This document shows, piece by piece, positions 1-8,449 of a stretch of 64,000 nt of DNA. The stretch is from Veillonella rogosae JCM 15642 (GTDB lineage Bacteria > Bacillota > Negativicutes > Veillonellales > Veillonellaceae): the NCBI RefSeq assembly GCF_002959775.1, contig NZ_PPCX01000010.1:186001-250000 (forward strand), read 5' to 3'. Both the position numbers and the translations under genes were made by a program. Below the pieces are notes generated by a model. It did not search any database. It had not been told where the DNA came from and saw nothing but the letters and a program-made list of their open reading frames with translations. Each line of letters begins with the position of its first letter. The first letter of the stretch is position 1.

Positions 1-119
1 TGGTGAAAGTATAACTAACAAACTATTTCATAATAAATCTATAAACTTTATAGTCTATAGAATTTTATGTCTACGCATAGTATACACCTGTCCTCTGTGA
101 ATTGAAAATATAAAAAAAA

Positions 120-150
120 CATAGTCTATGCTTTTGATGCATAGACTATG
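120..150. terminator. Bidirectional hairpin terminator
   Basis: Perfect 12-bp arms (catagtctatgc / gcatagactatg) around a 7-base loop, with an A-run on the left and a T-run on the right. It could end a gene left of the window, or the minus-strand transcript from the pseudouridine synthase. Confidence 0.7.
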
Positions 151-197
151 CGTTTTTATCACTATTGTTTTTTGTATACACGAATACACAATCATCA

Positions 198-295
198 ATT
201 GAGCTTTTTTTGTTTTACGTGGCACGCTCTATGTCCACATCTAACGATTGAGCTTTCTTTATTTTACGTGGCATGCTCTATGACCACATCATCAT
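198..295. repeat. Two tandem copies of a 49-bp intergenic unit
   Basis: Two direct copies (198-246 and 247-295), each holding ATTGAGCTTT, a T-rich stretch, TTTTACGTGGCA and GCTCTATG followed by CCACATC. They differ at only a few positions. They lie just beyond the 3' end of the minus-strand pseudouridine synthase. The rest of the first 331 bases holds only the terminator at 120-150. Confidence 0.75.
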
Positions 296-331
296 TTAGA
301 TTATAGTTGATATACCTTATAAAAGCAATTA

Positions 332-1201
332 CTATTTTTCACGACCAAAGTCGTCCCCTACTTCACAGGTTACCGTTATAGGCTCGTCCTTACCATAGGG
401 TACAAAAGTGAGTTCTGACGCATGTAAGCATTGACGTGTATAGGGTTTGTTACGTGTGCCATACATAGCGTCACCAACGATAGGATGTCCGATGTGCTCC
501 ATGTGTACACGAATTTGATGAGTTCGACCTGTGAGCAATTTAAATCGCAGTAAAGTATGATCCCCATCATGACTAAGGACGGTATATTCCGTTTGTGCCG
601 GTTGACCAAATTCATCGATGACACGGCGGTTATCAAATACGGGATCTACACCGATAGGCGCGTCGACAACACCATCTGAGTCAATGCGACCTTCTACAAG
701 GCCAGTATAGATGCGATCGATACGACCAGCTTGTAGTTCATCTGTGTAGTACTGCTGCGCTTCCTTAGTTTTGCCAAAGAGAATGCAACCCGATGTGTCG
801 CGGTCAAGGCGATGCACAGGGCGCACCTTATGGACTACGCCCTTTTTCGCATAATAACCTGCCACATAGTTGCTCAATGTACAAGACTTTGTTTGACCTG
901 CTGGATGAACGAGCATAAAAGGATTCTTATTAACCACCAAGGTATGAGCATCTTCGTAGAGAACGGTAATAGGCCCCTTTTCTACATCTACGCCATAATC
1001 CTTATCTTGTGGCAGTTCCAATGTTAAGACATCACCTTTTTTGAGGGAACGCTGAGAATGGGCTACACGGCTATTTACTTTTACCCGTTTCTTGCGAAAC
1101 ATCATTTGAATATCCCGAGAGGATAGAGAAAACCGTTCCTTTACATATTTAGAGACCGTTAATTCTGTCGGTTCTTTTACCGTATACGTTTTCCAGCTCA
1201 T
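332..1201 (-). CDS. RluA-family 23S rRNA pseudouridine synthase
   Basis: Isomerises uridine to pseudouridine in rRNA. The 289-residue protein has an S4-like N-terminal RNA-binding part (about 1-70, including RKKRVKVN) and the RluA catalytic domain. The catalytic motif HRLDRDTSG (about residues 130-138) supplies the active Asp, and GRTHQIRVHM is the family's second signature. The start ATG is one base after the stop of the upstream acetyltransferase, so the two are probably co-transcribed. Which RluA subgroup (RluC, RluD or YlyB-like) and which uridine is modified cannot be read from sequence alone. Confidence 0.9.
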   Translation of the reverse strand: MSWKTYTVKEPTELTVSKYVKERFSLSSRDIQMMFRKKRVKVNSRVAHSQRSLKKGDVLTLELPQDKDYGVDVEKGPITVLYEDAHTLVVNKNPFMLVHPAGQTKSCTLSNYVAGYYAKKGVVHKVRPVHRLDRDTSGCILFGKTKEAQQYYTDELQAGRIDRIYTGLVEGRIDSDGVVDAPIGVDPVFDNRRVIDEFGQPAQTEYTVLSHDGDHTLLRFKLLTGRTHQIRVHMEHIGHPIVGDAMYGTRNKPYTRQCLHASELTFVPYGKDEPITVTCEVGDDFGREK

Positions 1202-1202
1202 A

Positions 1203-2396
1203 TTACCACCACTCGTTAATATATGTTTTTTGTTCAGGATAGAGGATATCGAAATAATCTAACCATTCTTCCCCGACTGAAAGTTTACCTTCAAAGGCAA
1301 GATCCCGTACTGTTAATGTGCCCATCAAGAGTTGGCTCAAAGCGCCCACTTCAACAGTAAGATCTACTTCACCTTCAAGCGTATCAGATACTTTCTTAAC
1401 AGTTGGCGTCAATGCACCGCCATATTGTACTTCGTAGCGACCTTCATTCCATGCACAAAGGCTATCTTTAACGCCAAAGGTCAAAGTAATAGGCATCATC
1501 AATGCCTCTGGATTTACAGGAATCGCTTCAAGAGCCGCTTTCACATCCACAATACGGCTCATCATATATGGCATTGTGGAATGTCCGCTTTTACCATCTG
1601 GATAGAAGCGATAGTATGTATCGTGAAGGCCTTCATTCCAACGGATAGAAGTGCCTTGGGAGCGATGATTGTAGAAGTAATTGAGCAATGCCCGTTGTGC
1701 ACGGCGTGTAGTATACACCAATTCAGAAACAGGGATTTCAGGTTGGCCTAAACGATATACAGCATACCCTTCGATAATACTTTCATCATTGCGCACAACA
1801 GTGATATTTACACCTTCCGCAAAGAAGCTGCCAAGCAAGCGTTTCCATTCTTTTTCACCGCGCTCTGCATAACCAGATAAACGCGCTGTATACGCTTTAT
1901 ATACCGGATCTAGCAATGTCCATTGTTCTACGCTATTAAGCAAGCCAAAGCTCAAAGATTTATCCGTCATAGGGCGCAAGTCTTCAAGAGACATGGTGTT
2001 CACCCATTGATGAGCATAGAGTTCCCAACCATATTGTTGGTAAAAAGCCGCTTTAGAGGGCATCAAAATCGTCATGGCTTGACCGCGCTTACGAATTTCC
2101 TCTAATGCAGCAGTCAACAACGCACCACCTACACCACCACGGCGTGCCGCCGGATGTGTGGCAACACCTACCATATAACTTGTAGGCAGTACAGCACCGC
2201 GTACATTAAGATTATATTGGCGCAAATGAACGGTACTTAACAACTGATCTTGTTCTAGACCAACCATTGTATGTTCTGGTTCATAGCAATTTGTAAAATA
2301 ATATTGGAAGAATGGATCTTCCTTAGGTTCAAAGCAGTATGCCCATAGATTTTCCACATGTGGAGTATCTTGAGCCGTTGCAATTCTAAATTCCAT
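1203..2396 (-). CDS. Eis-like GNAT acetyltransferase with SCP2-type C-terminus
   Basis: A 397-residue protein with the architecture of the Eis family: an N-terminal GNAT domain (about 1-150) with the acetyl-CoA loop motif ARRGGVGGALL, a central second GNAT-like domain, and a C-terminal SCP2-like domain. Members transfer acetyl groups from acetyl-CoA to amines; the substrate here is unknown. The start is set by a GAGGA 8 bases upstream. It leads a two-gene unit with the pseudouridine synthase. Its leader carries an 11-copy GCATC pentanucleotide repeat, unusual for a housekeeping gene. Confidence 0.85.
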   Translation of the reverse strand: MEFRIATAQDTPHVENLWAYCFEPKEDPFFQYYFTNCYEPEHTMVGLEQDQLLSTVHLRQYNLNVRGAVLPTSYMVGVATHPAARRGGVGGALLTAALEEIRKRGQAMTILMPSKAAFYQQYGWELYAHQWVNTMSLEDLRPMTDKSLSFGLLNSVEQWTLLDPVYKAYTARLSGYAERGEKEWKRLLGSFFAEGVNITVVRNDESIIEGYAVYRLGQPEIPVSELVYTTRRAQRALLNYFYNHRSQGTSIRWNEGLHDTYYRFYPDGKSGHSTMPYMMSRIVDVKAALEAIPVNPEALMMPITLTFGVKDSLCAWNEGRYEVQYGGALTPTVKKVSDTLEGEVDLTVEVGALSQLLMGTLTVRDLAFEGKLSVGEEWLDYFDILYPEQKTYINEWW

Positions 2397-2435
2397 AATT
2401 ATGTCCTCGTTATATCATAAAGGCCTCTATCTATC

Positions 2436-2490
2436 GCATCGCATCGCATCGCATCGCATCGCATCGCATCGCATCGCATCGCATCGCATC
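2436..2490. repeat. Pentanucleotide microsatellite (GCATC)11
   Basis: Eleven perfect GCATC copies (GATGC on the coding strand), beginning 40 bases upstream of the acetyltransferase start codon and downstream of a plausible TATAAT at 2539-2544. It would therefore lie in the 5' untranslated leader. Repeats of this length and purity are prone to slipped-strand copy-number change. Confidence 0.95.
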
Positions 2491-2538
2491 GCCATGATGA
2501 TACGCAATTTACATACAAATAGATAGGCTAACACTTCT

Positions 2539-2544
2539 ATTATA
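2539..2544 (-). promoter_or_regulatory. Possible -10 box for the acetyltransferase gene
   Basis: Minus-strand TATAAT, 143 bases upstream of the acetyltransferase start. No good -35 is visible at 17 bp. Transcription from here would place the GCATC repeat inside the leader. Confidence 0.35.
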
Positions 2545-2551
2545 ACAAAAT

Positions 2552-2581
2552 GAGCTATGAAGCACATCGGCTTCATAGCTC
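2552..2581 (-). terminator. Hairpin terminator after the DUF2156 gene
   Basis: 12-bp arms gagctatgaagc / gcttcatagctc followed on the minus strand by CATTTTGTT, immediately downstream of the DUF2156 stop codon. Confidence 0.7.
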
Positions 2582-2587
2582 AGATTT

Positions 2588-3505
2588 TTATTTACCGCCT
2601 GTGGCATTATCTGCTTCGTTAGCATACACTGCGTCATATTTTTCAGCAAAGTGATCTGGGTTGTAAGATTCCTTTGCTTGACGAAGGCCAGGCAATCCCA
2701 TATCTTCTTCACGATTGATGAATTCAACTTCGCTAAATTCATGACGAATGAATTCATTATTAATCGCTTGGTACAAACCGCGAATATCTGGATTTGCTTT
2801 TTCAATATGAATCAAAGCAATTCTATCATTTAAGATTTCACCAATACTGAAAGCTTCTACACGGCCAAACAATTTAATGGCGCCGCCTTTAAGGCCTAGT
2901 GTTTCCCAGTTGTCGAACAACAAATTGATTGCTACTAATTCGTCTTCGATACCTTCTTCGTGGTGAGTTTCCACCCAAGATGCTGCTGTTTCGCGACATA
3001 ATGGAATGATATCTTCCGTAATTGGCAAGTACTCATAGTTAGAATATTGCATGCGGAATTGGTTCAAATGGTTTTTCTTTTGACGGAATTTCTTACCGGA
3101 CAAATTGATAAGATCTTCAGACTTGTAAATGTATTCGTAGTTATCGCGGTCAGGGGTGAACTCATAGCGACCAGGACAAAGGTCTTCCATACGCTCTTTA
3201 ACAGCTTTGCTAACACCTTTAAAACGGAATGGCAATTTATTTTCTACGAACCATTCTTTAGCGCGCAATAAACCATCAAGGAACTTTGCATCTTTACCAG
3301 CAAACGGAGGCAATAGGAATGGTTCACGCTTACCGCCACCTTGAATGTACAACACACCATTTTCTTCAGCCCAACGGATGCCGTACGGATCTTGCCACAT
3401 GAACAATGTAGTGAAACAGTTATCAGATGCTTCATAATGATGTTGTTCAAAATACTTATCGATTAATGGTTTATCTCTTAATTCAAAACGTTTAAATTCT
3501 AAAAT
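2588..3505 (-). CDS. DUF2156 (phosphatidylglycerol lysyltransferase C-terminal-like) protein, probable ATT start
   Basis: Belongs to the GNAT-fold DUF2156 family, related to the aminoacyl-transferase domain of MprF-type enzymes; the substrate is unknown. The first canonical start in frame is a TTG at 3406, but family-like sequence (LEFKRFELRDKPLIDKYF, then CFTTLFMWQDPYG) continues upstream in frame. A strong GGAGGG at 3512-3517 sits 6 bases before an in-frame ATT at 3505. No ATG, GTG or TTG lies between 3505 and 3406, so an ATT start giving about 305 residues fits best. ATT at 3508 or 3511 are alternatives, as is a sequence error at the start codon. Confidence 0.75.
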   Translation of the reverse strand: MLEFKRFELRDKPLIDKYFEQHHYEASDNCFTTLFMWQDPYGIRWAEENGVLYIQGGGKREPFLLPPFAGKDAKFLDGLLRAKEWFVENKLPFRFKGVSKAVKERMEDLCPGRYEFTPDRDNYEYIYKSEDLINLSGKKFRQKKNHLNQFRMQYSNYEYLPITEDIIPLCRETAASWVETHHEEGIEDELVAINLLFDNWETLGLKGGAIKLFGRVEAFSIGEILNDRIALIHIEKANPDIRGLYQAINNEFIRHEFSEVEFINREEDMGLPGLRQAKESYNPDHFAEKYDAVYANEADNATGGK

Positions 3506-3623
3506 AATAATCCCTCCTATCAGATTCCTCTTACGAGGTTGCTTTCACAGTGTGTGAAAGTTTTCTTGCCATCATGCATTCAACATATATTAAAACTTTA
3601 GTACAGAACCTTACGGTTCGTAA

Positions 3624-4742
3624 TTACAATTTTACAGATTCGCCTAACACAAAGGTTCCATCAGTTGTGATAACCTTGTCACCTGCGTTTAGACCAGAAA
3701 TAATAGCTACATCATCACCTTCTGTGATGCCTACCTCTATGACGCGTACGTCCACTGTATTATTTTCAGTCAATACATAGACATATTTGCCGTCAGAATT
3801 TTCACGAACCGCCTTAGACGGTACGGTCAACATTTTTGCTTTCACATTAGATTCTATAACAAGTGTATAGAATTCGCCAGCCTTAATGAGGCCTTTGTCA
3901 TTGTTGAAAGTTGCTTTCACCAATACGCTAGGCACAGTTTCAGGTTGCGTAATATCTACATAAGTTAATTCACCTGGTAATTCTTGTTCAGCCACCTTGA
4001 GGAGCACTTTCATGCCATTTTTTGCCTCCGGTGTGCCGAGTTTCATCGCCGCATCACGAGGGATGCTGAGAGATGCTACCATCGGTGTGGTTTGTTGTAT
4101 CATCATAAACGGACGATCTGCAATCGCCATTTGACGGTCTTCGTTATAAATAGCCGTCACCGTACCTGCTATAGGAGCTACAATTGTGGATGCAGCCATT
4201 TGTGCCGATACTTGAGCGATTTGTGCTTCGATAGCTGCTACATTAGCGCCACCGCCACCACCGCCAGTTGTTACTGTCGTAGTTTGTGGTTGAGATCGTT
4301 CCACAATGCGATCATATTCTTTTTGTGTAATCATGCCCGCTTCACGCATTTTCTGTGCCTGTGCTAATTGAGCACTATCTACGGACGCCGCCGTCGTAGT
4401 CGTCACAGATGTCGCATATGATTGCGACTGAGCTTGCGCTAACTGACCTTGTAAGGATGCCAGCTGTTGTTGTAAAGCCGCTGTATCTACAGTTGCCAAG
4501 GTTTGGCCTTGCTGTACTTGGTCGCCTACTTTCACAGCATATACGACCTGCCCTGTTAAGGTCGGCGTTACGGTCGCCTTGTTAAGGGCTGTTACATTGG
4601 CGTCATTATGTATCTGCAACGGCATATCCTTGTATGTTACGTCAGTAACGGATACGGTTTTTGTACCGCAACCGGCAATGGCCAGCACCATTATCATAAC
4701 ACTAAGCATAGCAATTACAGAACATAAACGATTGATTTTCAT
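3624..4742 (-). CDS. RND/ABC efflux periplasmic adaptor lipoprotein (HlyD/MFP family)
   Basis: Membrane fusion protein that would bridge an inner-membrane pump to an outer-membrane channel. It has a lipoprotein signal peptide ending in the lipobox LAIAGC and a split lipoyl (barrel-sandwich) domain (VVYAVKVGDQVQQGQTLATVD, then STIVAPIAGTVTAIY). Between them is a Gln/Ala-rich alpha-hairpin with a Gly6 stretch, and a C-terminal beta-barrel/MP domain follows. The ATG at 4742 has GGAAG 8 bases upstream; an earlier in-frame ATG at 4775 lacks this. No pump or TolC gene is adjacent, so it is an orphan adaptor. The 3' spacer (3506-3623) holds a CTTTCAC/GTGAAAG hairpin at 3542-3560. Confidence 0.85.
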   Translation of the reverse strand: MKINRLCSVIAMLSVMIMVLAIAGCGTKTVSVTDVTYKDMPLQIHNDANVTALNKATVTPTLTGQVVYAVKVGDQVQQGQTLATVDTAALQQQLASLQGQLAQAQSQSYATSVTTTTAASVDSAQLAQAQKMREAGMITQKEYDRIVERSQPQTTTVTTGGGGGGANVAAIEAQIAQVSAQMAASTIVAPIAGTVTAIYNEDRQMAIADRPFMMIQQTTPMVASLSIPRDAAMKLGTPEAKNGMKVLLKVAEQELPGELTYVDITQPETVPSVLVKATFNNDKGLIKAGEFYTLVIESNVKAKMLTVPSKAVRENSDGKYVYVLTENNTVDVRVIEVGITEGDDVAIISGLNAGDKVITTDGTFVLGESVKL

Positions 4743-4853
4743 TCTGTCACTTCCTATCATATTGATTTTTATCAATACCTTAGTATATCATAAAATCAAT
4801 TAGAATTGTATGAAAGCTAATTTCTTTAATTTATGGATATAACGGAGGTTCTC

Positions 4854-5705
4854 ATGGAAGAACGGATGGACTTTAGAATATTAAATAACGGTAGCTTTAT
4901 TCCCTCTATCGGTTATGGCACTTATAAAACAGGCACCGAAGGGGAAACAGAGCAAGCCGTTGCTAATGCACTTGGCGTAGGTTACCGCTTGCTCGATACA
5001 GCCGCTTACTACGGCAACGAAGAAGCAGTTGGTAGAGGTATCAAAGCATCTAGCGTTAATCGTACAGATATCATTATTACTACAAAAATTTGGCACACCG
5101 ATGCAGGCTATGATAATACGATGCGCGCTGTTGAAAGCTCTCTAAAAAAATTAGACACTAATTATATCGACATCATGCTCGTACACCAACCTTTGGGCGA
5201 TTACTACGGCTCATGGCGTGCTATGGAGGAGTTATACGACCAAAACGTATTGCGTGGCCTAGGTCTCTCTAACTTCTACGAAGATCGCCTCATCGACTTG
5301 CTATACCACTGTAATGTAAAACCTGTGGTGAACCAAATCGAGTGCCACCCGTTTAACCAACGTCAGTCCTTATTACAATTAATGCGTAAACATCAAGTAG
5401 TAGGCATGGCGTGGTCACCATTTACTCGTGATCGCCAACCGATTTTCGACCACCCAATCATTAAAAGTTTGGCCGAAAAATACGGTGTCACAAAACACCA
5501 AATCATCTTACGTTGGCATATCCAACGAGGCATCATTCCATTGCCAAAGGCAAATACCGTAAGCCATATGGAAGCTAACTTTGATGTATTCGACTTCAAG
5601 CTTACTAACATCGACATGGACGTTATGGAATTATTAGATCAACAAGACTTCTTGGAAGATCACCACACCGCACCAGGTCTAGAAAGATTATTACAACTAA
5701 GATAA
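4854..5705 (+). CDS. Aldo/keto reductase
   Basis: NAD(P)H-dependent oxidoreductase of the AKR TIM-barrel family, 283 residues from the ATG at 4854, which follows GGAGG by 5 bases. Catalytic tetrad residues are recognisable: Asp and Tyr in LLDTAAYYGNEE, Lys in TTKIWH and His in LVHQPLGDYYG. The C-terminal cofactor segment IIPLPKANT is present. It is monocistronic, with its own terminator. The substrate is not deducible; related proteins reduce glyoxals and 2,5-diketo-gluconate. Confidence 0.9.
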   Translation: MEERMDFRILNNGSFIPSIGYGTYKTGTEGETEQAVANALGVGYRLLDTAAYYGNEEAVGRGIKASSVNRTDIIITTKIWHTDAGYDNTMRAVESSLKKLDTNYIDIMLVHQPLGDYYGSWRAMEELYDQNVLRGLGLSNFYEDRLIDLLYHCNVKPVVNQIECHPFNQRQSLLQLMRKHQVVGMAWSPFTRDRQPIFDHPIIKSLAEKYGVTKHQIILRWHIQRGIIPLPKANTVSHMEANFDVFDFKLTNIDMDVMELLDQQDFLEDHHTAPGLERLLQLR

Positions 5706-5710
5706 AAAAG

Positions 5711-5760
5711 AAAACCACTTATATCTTCTCCCTTCTTTTAGGAATAGATATAAGTGGTTT
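5711..5760. terminator. Terminator between the aldo/keto reductase and azlD
   Basis: 14-bp arms aaccacttatatc / gatataagtggtt with T-runs on either side. It serves two convergent genes. Confidence 0.8.
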
Positions 5761-5782
5761 ATTTATTTTATTGTACTTTATT

Positions 5783-6121
5783 CTATTTAGGTACATTAAA
5801 TACGGCTTGTATAAGTATCATGTACACTACTGTGCCCGCCCCAATAGACATGAACATATTTCGCTTCCATAGGTGCATGCCAACGGTTACTAATAAAGCA
5901 ATAAGTTCTGGAATGCCATAAGGATAGGAAAGCACAATTGTATCTTTAAAGGTATATACAACAAGCATACCCATAACAGCTGCCGGCAAGGCCTTACCTA
6001 AATACTGTACAAACTCTGGTGCCTTTTTACCAGGTGGAAAAATAAGAAAAGCGGAGAAACGTGTAAGTAATGTAGCTGCTACGACAATAGCAACGGTAAT
6101 GACCATTTCAAAACTAGTCAA
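5783..6121 (-). CDS. azlD: AzlD branched-chain amino acid export subunit
   Basis: Small membrane subunit of the AzlCD exporter of branched-chain amino acids or their analogues. It has four predicted hydrophobic segments (IVVAATLLTRFSAFLIF, KALPAAVMGMLVVYTF, ELIALLVTVGMHL, MSIGAGTVVYMILI). The best start is TTG at 6121, 8 bases after GGAGG, so the gene overlaps the end of azlC by 8 nt and is translationally coupled. An upstream ATG at 6148 lies inside azlC and lacks a ribosome binding site. Confidence 0.85.
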   Translation of the reverse strand: MTSFEMVITVAIVVAATLLTRFSAFLIFPPGKKAPEFVQYLGKALPAAVMGMLVVYTFKDTIVLSYPYGIPELIALLVTVGMHLWKRNMFMSIGAGTVVYMILIQAVFNVPK

Positions 6122-6827
6122 GATGTACACCTCCCCACTTATACGCAATATAACATACTATGAGCATACACACCATAGAGGCAAGCATAAACAAGGATTT
6201 TCCCGTCAACAGAAGCATGGCTAGGGCTACAACGGCTCCAACAGCACCAAAGCCTCGAATATTATTACTCTTAGCATTAAATAACATTTCAAGGAATATA
6301 ACAATAAATAAGCCCGGTAATACAAAACCAATACCACGCAAATCTACAGATGCTAATAAATCACCAAACAATCCCCCTACAAAGGTACTCACCACCCAAA
6401 AGGTATAATTAAGCCACGATACATGGAAGTAGAACCATTTTTCATCCACATCATCGGGTAACTTCGTAGATACATTAATTGCAAAGCTTTCGTCACACAT
6501 CCAGGCAACGGTAGGAAACCATTTCCACCCCATATTCACATATCTCTGTAATGCAGATAAACCATAGAAAAAATGGCGCCCGTTAACAAACAAGGTCAGC
6601 ATAAAAGCATTTACAGGATCAAAGCCTGCCATCAGCAGCCCAATAGTTACGAACTCCATAGAGCCTGCAAAAATTGTACTAGCCAAAACAGGGGCTGTCC
6701 ACCAAGGCAAGCCCTGACTGGTAGCATACAAGCCAAAACCTAATCCAAGGAAGAAGAAGCTAAGCCCCATAGGAATCATTATAGGAAGCGCAAAAGAAAA
6801 TGCACTTCGATGTTTTATTTCATTCAA
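6114..6827 (-). CDS. azlC: AzlC branched-chain amino acid export subunit
   Basis: Large AzlC-family permease subunit. Family features include GFGLYATSQGL, STIFAGSMEF (re-entrant AGS motif), and MLTLFVNGRHFFYGLS followed by the DESFAI segment. The start is probably the TTG at 6827, because AAGGAG lies 7 bases upstream; the ATG at 6854 has no ribosome binding site. It overlaps azlD. The pair is flanked by terminators at 5711-5760 and 6929-6952, forming a two-gene operon with no regulator beside it. Confidence 0.85.
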   Translation of the reverse strand: MNEIKHRSAFSFALPIMIPMGLSFFFLGLGFGLYATSQGLPWWTAPVLASTIFAGSMEFVTIGLLMAGFDPVNAFMLTLFVNGRHFFYGLSALQRYVNMGWKWFPTVAWMCDESFAINVSTKLPDDVDEKWFYFHVSWLNYTFWVVSTFVGGLFGDLLASVDLRGIGFVLPGLFIVIFLEMLFNAKSNNIRGFGAVGAVVALAMLLLTGKSLFMLASMVCMLIVCYIAYKWGGVHLD

Positions 6828-6928
6828 GGATTTTCTCCTTTCGAAATCATACATTATATATTATGTAAACGATAGTCAAAACTAATCTTAGTCCTCTTCT
6901 AGACGATAAAACTAATTTGAACAATAAT

Positions 6929-6952
6929 AAAAGACACCATATGGTGTCTTTT
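6929..6952. terminator. Terminator of the alcohol dehydrogenase gene
   Basis: Perfect 12-bp palindrome aaaagacaccat / atggtgtctttt downstream of the minus-strand dehydrogenase stop codon. Confidence 0.85.
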
Positions 6953-7019
6953 ATATGAGCTATTATATTATACATTGTATATAATTAGTGTCAAATTTTG
7001 ATGGCTTTAACCAAATGTA

Positions 7020-8186
7020 TTATAAAGCACGCGTTAAAATTTCACGAGCGACTTCTGGTGTTACATCGCCTTTTTCACCAAGTCGAGTCATACCATGGTC
7101 TTCCAATTGTTTCACAATTTTATCAACTGCTTCTTCGCCAAGACCATAATCTTTCAAACGGGTAGATACGCCAAGGGACTCGAAGAATTCACGCGTTTTA
7201 GCAATAGCCTTATCTGCTTTTTCTTCTGTTGTGCCTTCTGTAATATGCCATACACGAGTAGCATATTGTGCCAATTTTTCAAGCTTGTCTGCTTTTTTCA
7301 CTTCTAATAATGCAGGCAATACGATAGCTAATGTAATCCCATGATCAAGATGGTACGCCGCAGTTAACTCATGGCCGATAAGATGTGTTGCCCAGTCTTG
7401 TGGCACACCTGCACCAATCAAGCCGTTTAATGCCAAGGTAGAAGCCCACACGTGATTAGCACGAATATCGTAGTTTTCTGGATTTTCTACCGTTTCTTTA
7501 CCGATTTCAATCATAGTTTTTAAAATACCTTCACTGAATCGGTCTTGAATACGGCCCTCTACAGGATATGTTAAATATTGTTCTGTGGTATGCACAAATG
7601 TATCAATAACGCCATTCTTAACTTGTTTTTCAGGCAATGTGAAAGTCAATGTTGGATCAAGCATGGAGAACTTAGGGAATACTAAGCTACTGAACACAGG
7701 GAATTTACCGTCACCATAAGTAATAACTGCACCATTGTTCATTTCAGAACCTGTGGCAGGTAGAGTCATAACTGTACCAAAAGGTAATGGACTTGGCACC
7801 ATATCTACTGGAACCTCTGGTACACCAGCTTTCATAACTTCAATGACAGGACCATCATAAGTAGCGCCCATAACGATAAGTTTTGTAGCGTCTACTACAG
7901 AACCGCCGCCTACAGCAAGAACGAAATCTACTCCATGTTCTTTAATGAAAGCTACCGCACGTTCACACGTTTCAAGAGATGGGTTTGGCTCAATACCGCC
8001 GAATTGCTCTACCTTACGGTTACCAAGGGCTTTCACAATGCGGTCAATAAGACCACTGCGCACTGCAGAGCCACCACCATAGGTAATAAGCACCTTTGCA
8101 TCCTTTGGAACCAATGTATCTAATTCACCTAAACGATCTTTACCAAATACGATATGTGTAGGGTTATAAAAATCGAAGTTAAGCAT
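7020..8186 (-). CDS. Iron-containing alcohol dehydrogenase (YqhD/BdhA type)
   Basis: NAD(P)H-dependent, metal-dependent reduction of aldehydes to alcohols. At 388 residues it matches the YqhD/butanol dehydrogenase group. The N-terminal nucleotide-binding part has LITYGGGSAVRSG and LAVGGGSVVDATKLI, with the family MTLPATGSEMNNGAVI motif. The C-terminal metal-binding histidines lie in DTFVHTTEQY, ATHLIGHELTAAYHLDHG. The start has GGAGG 6 bases upstream. Three 19-bp repeats lie 39-95 bases upstream and look like operators, suggesting inducible control, perhaps by aldehydes. Confidence 0.9.
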   Translation of the reverse strand: MLNFDFYNPTHIVFGKDRLGELDTLVPKDAKVLITYGGGSAVRSGLIDRIVKALGNRKVEQFGGIEPNPSLETCERAVAFIKEHGVDFVLAVGGGSVVDATKLIVMGATYDGPVIEVMKAGVPEVPVDMVPSPLPFGTVMTLPATGSEMNNGAVITYGDGKFPVFSSLVFPKFSMLDPTLTFTLPEKQVKNGVIDTFVHTTEQYLTYPVEGRIQDRFSEGILKTMIEIGKETVENPENYDIRANHVWASTLALNGLIGAGVPQDWATHLIGHELTAAYHLDHGITLAIVLPALLEVKKADKLEKLAQYATRVWHITEGTTEEKADKAIAKTREFFESLGVSTRLKDYGLGEEAVDKIVKQLEDHGMTRLGEKGDVTPEVAREILTRAL

Positions 8187-8224
8187 GGTAGCCTCCTATA
8201 TAGACCTAGATCTACAGTTAAATT

Positions 8225-8281
8225 AATTGTAATACTTATATTAAATTGTAATGCGTATATTAAACTGTAACGTTTAAATTA
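8225..8281. promoter_or_regulatory. Three 19-bp direct repeats, candidate operators
   Basis: AATTGTAATACTTATATTA (8225), AATTGTAATGCGTATATTA (8244) and AACTGTAACGTTTAAATTA (8263) repeat with an exact 19-bp period. They sit between the divergent alcohol dehydrogenase (starts 8186) and metQ (starts 8450) genes. The period is near two helical turns, so a multimeric regulator could bind one face. The regulated gene is more likely the nearer dehydrogenase. Confidence 0.6.
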
Positions 8282-8449
8282 AGTTGCATAAAATTTATTA
8301 ATTATATTATACCATTTTTCGAGATTTTTAGATATGCTAAGGTATATAACTTTAATCTATAGCTAACTCATATGTATTTCTCTATATACAAAATCCAACT
8401 CACATGATAGGATATTTACATTACATATGTTGTAGAAAGGGATGTTATT

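Noticed and set aside
8282..8449. SAM riboswitch or T-box before metQ
   Set aside because: No conserved T-box sequence or SAM-aptamer stems are visible; the region is simple AT-rich DNA.
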